In this document: positions 1-9,400 of the stretch, one piece after another
Numbering within the stretch: the first letter of the stretch is position 1
How the letters are laid out: each line of letters starts with the position of its first letter
The notes under the pieces: generated by a model
Seen by the model: the letters and a program-made list of their open reading frames with translations, nothing else
The model's database searches: none
Told to the model about the DNA's origin: nothing
Made by a program: the position numbers and the translations under genes
Source: Ostrinia nubilalis
Taxonomy: Eukaryota; Arthropoda; Insecta; Lepidoptera; Crambidae
Length of the DNA: 64,000 bases
NCBI RefSeq assembly: GCF_963855985.1
Contig: NC_087092.1
Span: 15,686,001 to 15,750,000, forward strand
Direction of reading: 5' to 3'

Positions 1-3000
1 CGGCGATGGGAGATTGAGCCCATAAGGGGCCATGCCACCATAATGATTGCGCGATTAATTGCGAAGGTAAAAGACCTCGCGAGACACAGTCACTGGGATT
101 CTCAGATCCGTTTATATGAAAAAAGCGGCCAGGTGGCAAATTATCTTGTATTTTACTAACACGGTTGGCGACAAACATTTGCCAACGGTGCGGCGATGAA
201 TGAATCCACGACAGAGCGATAGTGGAATCTGAAAAGGCGAATATTTCATTTATAGGGTAGCGATTATCAAATGCGGCGTGAACTCGTTTAATAAATTCAG
301 AAAGAAGGAATGCGGCACACAATTCGAGCCTAGCGAGCGTTATAGTTTTGAGCGGAGCGACTTTCGACCTTGAACATACTAATTGTATAGAAATGTCACC
401 GTTCGGATGCGTTACATGCAAAAAAATTACACAGCCATATGCCTTAAGACTGGCATCTCCGAAACCGAGTAAGCGGACAGTGCAACCTGCTGATATGCCC
501 AAGTGGCGCGGTATTTGCAAACTTGATAAAAGGGGCAATTCATTTTTAAATTCAGTGAAGCGGTCAATAATTGGTTGAGGTGGTACTTCATCCCAATCAA
601 TTTTAGCGAGCCATAAATCTTGAAGTAAAAGCTTGGCGTAAAGTATAACAGGCGCAACTAAGCCGAGTACATCAAACAAGCGAGCAATAGTAGATAAAAT
701 CACGCGTTTAGTATTATTAGCGGGAGTTTCGTTAATTGTGAACGTGAAAGTGTCAGTTACAGGTAGCCATTTCAAACCTAGGACCTTTAGTGTGTCGCTA
801 TTATCGGTGAATTCAATTGCGGCGCGATGAGACTCAGGCAAATGAGCGAGAAGTTCAGGCGAGTTACTGGCCCATTTTATTAGATCAAATCCACCGGATT
901 TAAACATTGCGATTAGGTCATGAGCTAACTGAATCGCGTCATTTGCGGTGGGAACTGACGAAGTTAAATCGTCCATGTACATTTCGTGAGTGGCGACCTC
1001 TGCAGCGCGAGGGAAGCGATCCTGTTCCTCAAGAGCCAATTGTCGGATCGTGCGCATAGCCAGGTACGGACTCGAGCGAAGACCGAATGCGACCGAATTA
1101 AATTGGAAAATACGAACAAGTTCGTCTTCATTAAATCGGTATAATATTTTTTGATATTTACGATCATCATCTGCTAAAAGTATGCGAAGGTACATTTGTT
1201 GCACGTCAGCAGTGACGGCTATTTCAAATTGACGAAACCTTAATAGCAATGTAAATAAATCAGCCTGCAAGTTAGGTCCAGTCATGAGTAAATCGTTGAG
1301 CGAAAAGTCAGTGTCCGTTTTGGCGCTGGCATCCAAAACAATGCGCGTTTTAGTCGTAGTTCTATCGGGACGAATTACAGCGTGATGTGGGATGAAGTAA
1401 CCCTCACTCAAAGCCACGGATGAGTATGGTATTTCAGATAAATAACCTTTTTTTAAATAGTCAGAAATTACTTCATTATACGCCTCACGAAGTGTAGGCA
1501 GCGCGATGAATTTACGCTCAAGTGCAGCTAATCGACGCTGAGCACCAATATGCGAATTACCTAATGTTTTAGGATCCCCTTTAAAAGGCAAAGAAACAAT
1601 GAAACGGCCAGAAGAATCGCGCGACACTGTCGATAAGAACTTGCGTTCGCACTCGCGGTCGTCCGGACTGACGTCACAGCCACTACTATTAACCTCCTCA
1701 ATCTCCCAAAATTTAGTTAAAGACTGATGCAAATTGTCATTTATTAAAGGACCGAAGGACCAGGCTACATTGCCAGGTTCGACAGAGCTAACCATTTCAC
1801 CCACAACAATATAGCCAAGAGTAGTTTCGAGCGCGTGAGGGGCAATGACCGAACCGTCAGCCGGGCGCGATGTCACAGTAGGTATAATCTTACCACCGAG
1901 TAATAAATGTGGGAACAACGGTGCGCCGAGAATTGCGTGAATATCGCCAGGTAAATTCCATAAATCATCGGCGAGTGGGATATTCGAAAAGTCGTCGATT
2001 ATGCTTGCGTTAACAACGCGAGTAGGTAGATAGTCAGTAATATGTTCGACTACCAAGCATTTTACATTATATTGTGCGTCAGAGACGCGAGACTTAATTG
2101 TCAGCGAAACAAAACCTAAAACAGAGGTATCGAGCGACCCTACAGTTTTAATAGTCGAATTAATTAGCGGTTGAATATTCAAGTTCAATTGATTACAACA
2201 TGAAAGCGTTACAATATTATTTTGCGATGCACTGTCAATTAAACATCTGATAGTTACGTGTTTACCATTAATAGGTACATAAACTTGCGCGGTAGGTAGT
2301 ATTGTCGTAGAATTGTTTTTATGTGAGGTTGTCAATACGACGCCCGTCTCGTCCTGATACGCGCCTAAGCCTAAGCATGTGACGGAATTGTCACTGGACT
2401 GCGAGTGCAAGCACACAGAGCGCTCCGGCTGCACAGAGGTGGTTACGGGCGGGGCCGCTGACTGCGGAGGCGCCGCGAAAGGTGGTGAATGCGTTGTAAT
2501 TCGATTTGTATTAATGCGAGTGGATTGCGAAGTAACCGGGGTGTCAAAATGCAACATAGAATGATGTTTTTTATTACAGATTTTACACAAACTTTGAGAA
2601 CCGCACTTTGAAGTATTGTGACTTGACCCTAGACAATTAACACACAAATGATTTTGTTTCACAAATTGAAATCTATCTTTGATGCTCATTTTCTTAAACT
2701 CGGTGCATTCATAAAGACGAAAATGCTGAACCGATTTACAATAAATGCACGTATTTACTTTAGCATTTTCCGATGTGTTGTCATTTGTTATGGCAAAGGT
2801 ATGAGACACTCTTTTAGCAGTGTTATTATTATTATAGCGCGGTCGCGGTTGTGTCTGTTGAACCGAAAACGAAGATGTTCGTTCTAAGACTTTAATATGG
2901 TGGCGGATGAAATTGATAACATCTGAACTCTCCGGTATGTCTTTGTCACGAATAGATGATTCGAATTGTTGCACAGTTTGTAAGTCTAACTTTTTTAATG

Positions 3001-3763
3001 CGATATGCGTTATGATGAAGTCAGGTAAATCATCGATATTTAATTGTCTTAGCGCGGCAAAAGATGAGTTAAGGTTTTCTATAAAATCATTTAATTGAGA
3101 TGGCGAACTGTTTGTTAATTTAATGTCCAAAATGTTATTCAAATACATGGTGCCTAGTGCACGTTTATCTTGATATTTAGTTATTAGAGATTCCCAAATA
3201 GTGGGGTAATTGACCTCATTCGGTATTACGCCTGCGAATGTCTTGAGCGCCGAGCCACTCAATTTACCTATCAAATATTGCACTCGGTGCGCGTTGGTCA
3301 ATGCTTTGTTGTTATGCACGTTTGTTTTGAATGATTCGTAAAATAGGGGCCAATTATTAGGATTTCCGTCAAATGAAGGTAATTCGATCGGGGGTAATCT
3401 AATGGTATCACTGTTTGCAGATTTTGTTGATGAAGTATGTGCGGTATTTGCCTGACATTCAACAATTGATGAACGCGTTTGTGAAATATATGAATAAAGC
3501 TCCTCAAAGGATGACCAATCACTAAAATTGGGAACAGCTACGGGATTCAACTCCATCTCTAAAAGATTATGCTGATCGCAAAGCGAATTAAATTCATCAT
3601 ACAATTTTGGTAAAGTTGAACATGACGCTAAAAATGCTTGTTGAGACTTAGTTATTTCTTTTGAGATCGAAATATTCTTTGCAACAGTAAAGATTTCATT
3701 AATGCGAGCGAAAATGGCTTGCTTTTTAGCAACGACAAATTTTAATTTTGTAGCGGACGCCAT
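1..3763 (-). CDS. BEL/Pao retrotransposon gag-pol polyprotein, partial
   Basis: Read on the minus strand from the ATG at 3763, this frame stays open for about 1254 codons and leaves the window with no stop. The first ~400 residues look like gag. Two CCHC-type zinc clusters follow at about 2740-2560 (CIYC and CVNC, then CGSQSLCKIC). A retropepsin-like LIDSAS lies near 2250, then reverse transcriptase with LDASAKTDTDFSLND and the catalytic YMDD near 975. RNase H follows (FGDASLKAYG, FSDSTIALSWI), then NPSDCVSRG and LWWHGP, the start of the integrase zinc region at the window edge. This order is that of BEL/Pao elements. The intact frame suggests a recent insertion. Codon use is AT-rich, unlike the GC-rich kinase exons to the right. 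Integrase, the rest of pol and the 3' LTR lie outside the window. Confidence 0.9.
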   Translation of the reverse strand, partial: MASATKLKFVVAKKQAIFARINEIFTVAKNISISKEITKSQQAFLASCSTLPKLYDEFNSLCDQHNLLEMELNPVAVPNFSDWSSFEELYSYISQTRSSIVECQANTAHTSSTKSANSDTIRLPPIELPSFDGNPNNWPLFYESFKTNVHNNKALTNAHRVQYLIGKLSGSALKTFAGVIPNEVNYPTIWESLITKYQDKRALGTMYLNNILDIKLTNSSPSQLNDFIENLNSSFAALRQLNIDDLPDFIITHIALKKLDLQTVQQFESSIRDKDIPESSDVINFIRHHIKVLERTSSFSVQQTQPRPRYNNNNTAKRVSHTFAITNDNTSENAKVNTCIYCKSVQHFRLYECTEFKKMSIKDRFQFVKQNHLCVNCLGSSHNTSKCGSQSLCKICNKKHHSMLHFDTPVTSQSTRINTNRITTHSPPFAAPPQSAAPPVTTSVQPERSVCLHSQSSDNSVTCLGLGAYQDETGVVLTTSHKNNSTTILPTAQVYVPINGKHVTIRCLIDSASQNNIVTLSCCNQLNLNIQPLINSTIKTVGSLDTSVLGFVSLTIKSRVSDAQYNVKCLVVEHITDYLPTRVVNASIIDDFSNIPLADDLWNLPGDIHAILGAPLFPHLLLGGKIIPTVTSRPADGSVIAPHALETTLGYIVVGEMVSSVEPGNVAWSFGPLINDNLHQSLTKFWEIEEVNSSGCDVSPDDRECERKFLSTVSRDSSGRFIVSLPFKGDPKTLGNSHIGAQRRLAALERKFIALPTLREAYNEVISDYLKKGYLSEIPYSSVALSEGYFIPHHAVIRPDRTTTKTRIVLDASAKTDTDFSLNDLLMTGPNLQADLFTLLLRFRQFEIAVTADVQQMYLRILLADDDRKYQKILYRFNEDELVRIFQFNSVAFGLRSSPYLAMRTIRQLALEEQDRFPRAAEVATHEMYMDDLTSSVPTANDAIQLAHDLIAMFKSGGFDLIKWASNSPELLAHLPESHRAAIEFTDNSDTLKVLGLKWLPVTDTFTFTINETPANNTKRVILSTIARLFDVLGLVAPVILYAKLLLQDLWLAKIDWDEVPPQPIIDRFTEFKNELPLLSSLQIPRHLGISAGCTVRLLGFGDASLKAYGCVIFLHVTHPNGDISIQLVCSRSKVAPLKTITLARLELCAAFLLSEFIKRVHAAFDNRYPINEIFAFSDSTIALSWIHSSPHRWQMFVANRVSKIQDNLPPGRFFHINGSENPSDCVSRGLLPSQLIAQSLWWHGPLWAQSPIA

Positions 3764-4430
3764 TTTGGACGCCGTTTCAAAGCGAGCGAGTTTGCGTTAG
3801 ATGAAAAAATATGCGTAGTTTGAGCAAAATGCGATGCGAAACACAGTTATAGATGCGTTAAAATGTATACGACAATATAATATATAGGTATTAAAATACG
3901 TAACAAGGATTATAGCGTAAATAAATATAGAACGGGGCTGGTTAAATCCGGATCTAAGGTACCATAAAATTGGTGATGCGAGGGGTTTGTTACGTATTTG
4001 TTTTAAGAGAAATTGAATAGAAATGCGATGCGGGAATAGAATAACTGTGTGAGTTGCCGAGGAAGGAGTTTACCCGATATATTGAGATTATATGAGACTC
4101 ATGCACTGACCTGGTAACAGCGACACCGGGCTCCCTTTCCCAGTTCCAGCACTCCTTGTGGCAATCCAATATCAGAGGGCGTCGTTCGAATAGCGGAAAA
4201 CACTGCACTTCGCACAAAATCACCAAACGATAGAATAAAATAGTTTTTTATAGCGGCGTAGATGCACACGTGAAAAATGGAGTCTGGGCAACGGGCAACT
4301 GTCTTTTTTCTTTCAAATGTTTGGTAGGCGGCACAACAGTTTACGCCGCGGAGAAATAGATGGCGTTAGACGCCAAGGAACTTTGGCGAATGGTCGGGAA
4401 GATGCACGCATGTATACCAACAGTAGAACA
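3764..4430 (-). mobile_element. Leader and probable 5' LTR of the BEL/Pao element
   Basis: This is the non-coding stretch upstream of the gag start. A TATA-like CTATAAAAA reads on the minus strand at 4252-4244. A plausible LTR outer edge is the TGTTCTACTG that starts at 4430 on the minus strand. The inner LTR edge and primer binding site were not resolved, and the matching 3' LTR is off the window, so the boundaries are estimates. Confidence 0.5.
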
Positions 4431-4671
4431 TGAGAACTCTTTGTTGCCAACATAAGCGCGCAAACATAACTATTAACTGATATAAAATGGTTTGATATAA
4501 TGAACATTTTCTATAAAACTTACAATGTATACTATTTAAAACAAATAACATTCAAATCATTAAAAATAAAATGTCGAACAATCAAATGAGATAAAATTCT
4601 TTTCCTATAAAACTTAAATCATATAACAATAATAATTTTATATAAAGTTCAATTGTTATAATAAGCATTGC

Positions 4672-4874
4672 ATGCAGCAAGCAAGCAAGCAAGCTAGCAA
4701 GCTAGCAAGCAGGCAAGCAAGCAAGCAGGCAGACAAGCAAGCAAGCAAGCAAGCAGGCAGGCAAGCAAGCAAGCAAGCAGGCAAGCAGGCAAGCAGGCAA
4801 GCAGGCAAGCAGGCAAGCAAGCAAGCAAGTAAGCAAGCAGGCATGCAGGCATGCAGGCATGCAGGCATGCAGCA
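4672..4874. repeat. Tetranucleotide microsatellite (GCAA/GCAG)n
   Basis: About 200 bp of GCAA units interrupted by GCAG, ending in GCAT-rich units. The long frames across it (Lys-Gln-Ala-Ser on one strand, Ala-Cys-Leu on the other) are repeat artefacts. Confidence 0.95.
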
Positions 4875-6292
4875 TGCAAATTTGACTAAAAACTTGAGAC
4901 TTCTGTCACGGCTCCGGCACTGCGGGGCTCTGGCGGTCCCTCGCGTGCTAATCGTCGCAGATGGCTTTCGCTCGACACCGCGTATTCGGCTTGCTGGCCG
5001 GCGAAGCCGGCCAGCCTCAGCCGCGGCGCCTCGCTTCCAGCCACCTGCTCCTCAGCCCGCGGGCCGCCTCGCCCCTTCGTGCCTACGCGCTTCTAAATTA
5101 CACTCTAGGGGTAGGGCAGACAAGACTACGTGGAGTCGGTTTTACGGCGATTCGTTTTTGTCACTAAAGTCATTTTTAAGTCAAGCTAAAGAAGAACATA
5201 CTAAAAGTTATATCTATCAGAAATTATATCAATTAAAGATTATACCAAATAGTAGTTATAACAAATAATATTTATTACAAGTAATGGTTATGTGAAATAT
5301 TGTTTATATTAAACAAAATTACATCAAATGAGTCTTAGATTAAGTAAGGTTTATATCAAATGTCTTTATGCGTTTTGATTGGTATCTGAAATGACATTAT
5401 TAGAAATGATTTATTATATGAAGTAAACATTATATGTTAAAAAATTATATCAAGTGTTATTATAACATACGTTTATTATACAATATGAACGTTATTGAAA
5501 TGAATTTATATCATATAAACTTATATAAACTGTCACGCACCCATTTTTTGCATAATAGCTTTAACTGAAAAAATAAGATTTTTTAACATTACTTAAAACG
5601 ATAGGACATTAGGTCAATTGAAACCTATAGAGAAGAAAATGTGGTAGGTGAAAAGTCTCAAAGTTCGACACTCAAATTTTCTCGCTTGAAGGTGTTTTTC
5701 AGCAATTAGTTGGCAAAATGCCGTGAGCTCAAAACATTTCTAAATTCTTAGTAAATTATTCAGTTGTGTAGGTACCGCGGGCGCCGGCGCTGCCGCCTAA
5801 TTGCGCGCGCGCAATGAAAGCGCAGATTTATGCGCCGCTTAGAACTGCCCATAAAGCGGTTTACACCTCGCTTTGTGCGTTAATTATTCACACACCATGT
5901 AAATAAGCCATTGTTCACGCAGATACATCAGATCCTACATGCTAACTAATATAACAGGATCGTTATTAGTTTAATGGCCGAGATTAAACCCGTGTCTACA
6001 TAGTATTTCGCTCTGGCGCTTGTAAATGGCATGCACTTTGTTAAATTCTAATCAGAGCGCTGTTGTTTCCCCGTTGTAAGCTCGCGGCCGGTGCGCGAAC
6101 ACGGCTCGCGTGTTTTATGCAAACGGGCGAATTGCGACTAATTCGCGTTCGCGTCTAACGGTCCTGGAATGTTTATGTTATCTTAATCTTTTGGTTTAAT
6201 TGCTTTAATTAAACGCGAGGACTATCTTGACGCAGGAAGTCTTTCGTTAGAATTAACAGCATCGGCTAATCTGTTCTTTTCTATCTTTGCAG
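4875..6292. other. Intron sequence upstream of the first visible Drak exon
   Basis: 4900-5110 is a GC-rich island containing a perfect small hairpin (GCTGGCCGGC / GCCGGCCAGC). 5170-5560 is AT-rich with many short ATATCAAAT-like words. 5770-5830 is a second GC-rich patch. No exon could be recognised. The N-terminal Drak exon(s) must lie left of the window, beyond the retrotransposon. Confidence 0.5.
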
Positions 6293-6464
6293 GGGCAAAT
6301 TCGCGTCAGTCCGCAAACTGCGCCACCTGGTGACAGGCGAGGAGTATGCGGCTAAGTTCATCCGCAAGCGGCGGCGCGCTGCGGACACCACACGCGAGAT
6401 CCTCCACGAGGTGGCTGTGCTAGCACTCTGCGCGGATTGCACGCGCGTTGTCAGACTTCATGAG
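6293..6464 (+). CDS. Drak: Drak exon: glycine loop and ATP-binding lysine
   Basis: The acceptor is TCTTTGCAG and the donor GTGAGT. The first base completes a codon from an upstream exon, so the frame starts GKFASVRK. It encodes EEYAAKFIRKRRR and LHEVAVLALC (αC helix) and ends at LHE in phase 0. Confidence 0.92.
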
Positions 6465-9400
6465 GTGAGTACTACGTGGATAAATCGGATTTACTCATTC
6501 ATTACAAAGAATGGCTTGATCTTCAAACTCCCGCAGGCTTTTGTTAGCTTTGCCAATACTGTTCCTCTATAAAATATTCTTGTGCCAAGTTTTTTATATC
6601 GCGAATTGGGATAGGTATATCCTGTAGACTCTGAGCAGTTGTCAAATTGCCAAAATCGATTGCGTAAACTGTTCCCTTTGTATAACAAGAACAAATTTAA
6701 TACTTACCCCACCAAAACGTTTTCCAGGTATACGTTACCCGATCAGAAGTGGCCATCGTACTAGAGTTATGCGCGGGCGGCGAGCTGCAGCGCCTACTGG
6801 ATGAGGAGGAAAGGTTGACGGAAGGCGCAGCACGACGCGCGCTCAGACACGCGCTCGAAGGCCTCGCGCACTTGCACGCGCGGCGCGTCGCGCACCTCGA
6901 CCTGAAGCCACAGAACCTGCTGCTCACAGCGTCGGGCGAAGAGCTGCTTATTTGCGACTTCGGCATCAGCAGAGCGATACAGCCAGGGGCGCACGTCAGA
7001 GAAATACTTGGCACTAGAGACTATGTCGGTGAGTTTTCATGAAGTGGTAGGATGTTGAAATTCTTTACTGTTCTTCCAAAATGTTTGAATTTCCACTGCA
7101 TCAGTACAGTTTGTCTTACTCCCGGGAAAAACTTGACCTTCATTGGTTAGGTTTTTATTTGCGGTCAAGCTGTAGATCTTGGCTACCCAGGAGGAGAATT
7201 TAGTCCTGAAGTTACGCTCTGCATTTAACAGAGAAGAGTGAGAAAGAGAGCTGTTTGTTTATTAATATTCACGCCTGCAGGTTTCCTATTACACTAGTAA
7301 ATTTTGCTGCTAGCCTGAATCTTTTAGAAGACAAGGAGAAGGTCTGGAACAGGCAAACGTAAACTATCAATAGCTTTGAGAAAAGTGTTAAATTAAACAA
7401 TCAAACTAATATTATAGTAGGTACATACCGGAATTCGCAGCGTAGGACGTCCACCCACAAGGTGGACCGACGACCTCATAAAGGTAGCGGGAAGGCGCTG
7501 GATGCAGGCCGCCACCAATGGCCATTGTGAAAATCATTGGGGGAGGCCTATGTTCAGCAGTGGACGTCTTATGGCTGAAATGATGATGATGATTATAGTA
7601 CGGATGGTAGAAAGAAACTTTTAACACTTTTGGAAGAGTGATCAAGAACCAATATTTGTATCTAACTGACTTTGTACTATATCAATTCCAGCACCCGAAA
7701 TCCTTTCCTACGAGCCGCTATCCCTAGCGGCAGACATCTGGTCGGTGGGCGTGCTGGCGTACGTGCTGCTGAGCGGCTACTCGCCCTTCGCCGGCGACAC
7801 CAAGCAAGAGACCTACCTCAACATCGCGCAGTGCACGCTCAGCTTCCCGCGCGAGCTGTTCCGCGGCGTGTCGCAGCGCGCCATCGACTTCATCAGGGAG
7901 ACCCTCGTCGTCGATCCAAAGTGAGTACATCCGGCTCGGAGGACCATGTTTAGGTACTCGATTGATTTCAACTCAATGTTCTCTTAAGAGATTTGCTAAT
8001 GCGCAGTTTGAAGAAACCCCTTCCCTCGTCTCGATTCAAAGTGAATCCGGCTCGAAGGACCATATTTAGATACTTTATGGATATCTTTTAATACTATGCT
8101 CCTTAGATAATTGCTAATGAACGGTTTGAAGAAAACCCTTGTCTTTAATCCAATTATCTACCTACCAATTTACTTTATTCTTCTAACAAATGATAGCCTG
8201 TATAAGTTTTATACCCTGAGATTTTATAAACACAAATCTGCCAATTATAAACCTTGTGTTATTAAAATTGGAGCTGGCAGATATAGGAACGATGTGATTT
8301 AGGAGCCTTCTTTAATTGGATTATAAATTATGAAATAATTGGGTTGTTCATTTTACATTCCACTCATTTTGTTACGTAAGTAGTAGTAGTAAATTGTAAG
8401 TCCTCAATTCATTTCTACCTTGCTATTTATTTAGATTGTTCATTTTATTCCTCTCGTTTTGTTATCTTTATGTACCTATATTTAAGATCAAATCACTGTA
8501 GCTACCTTATTCTTGGAAATCAATGCTATATCTTTATGTCCTCAACTCGACTCTACCTTATGGAACAACATGGAATGCAATATTGCAGGGGTTCCCTAAT
8601 TAACTTATATGAAAATAAATGTCTTTGTCTTTGACCACATAAAAAAATCCGCGCCCGTCCTCCAGTCCAGATTATTTATTGGTCGTATCGAGCGGTCTGG
8701 AATGCATTATCTCAGCGGTCGCAGGATTTTTAATACTTAACTACACAGATGACCCGCTCCCCCCTTTAAAGGTCTTTGCGCTTCCCTTGGGGAACTCCTG
8801 TAATATTGACTATTGACTTTGCTAAAGTAAGCTGATTGTTAATACCATTCCATTGCCTTCAGGGGTCGTCTTACAGTGAAAGAGTACCTTTATGTTGAAC
8901 TTGTACCTACGTTTAATGGTGCGTCCAGACTAGGCGAATTTGCTCGCGCGGCAAACTCAACATCCTGCTCACTCAAGAGCAGAGTGAGCAGGATGACCAA
9001 CGTGCCGCGCGAGCAAATTCGCCCAGTCTGGACGCACCATAAGACCAAATCATTGTGCCATATTCTTCAAAATAAAAATGCTATCATATCTTTATGTCCT
9101 CAACTCAGCTTTGCCTTGCTTTAACCTGATTTATTAACGCTACTGTTCTGTTCCCCCAGGGGTCGTCTTACAGTGGAAGAGTGCCTGGAGCACCCCTGGT
9201 TGAAAGACGAGTCAGACATTCCCCGCGCAATCGTCGGCGTCGGCTTCCCCGAAACCGAGTGCGCGTCCGACACCGGCGACTCGGATGACGAGGACGCTTC
9301 CTGCAACGGGGTCAACGGGGTGAATGGGGTTAACGGGGTGAATGGGGTAAACGGGGTGAATGGTGTGAACGGGGTGAATGGACACAGCGGACACAATGGA

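Noticed and set aside
3936..3963. tRNA-like 3' end ending in ACCA as the BEL/Pao primer binding site
   Set aside because: The pairing register is off by one and the adjacent sequence does not end like an LTR, so the site was not called.
4672..5268. 198-aa plus-strand frame starting in Lys-Gln-Ala-Ser repeats
   Set aside because: Translation of a GCAA microsatellite and adjacent GC-rich DNA; no domain.
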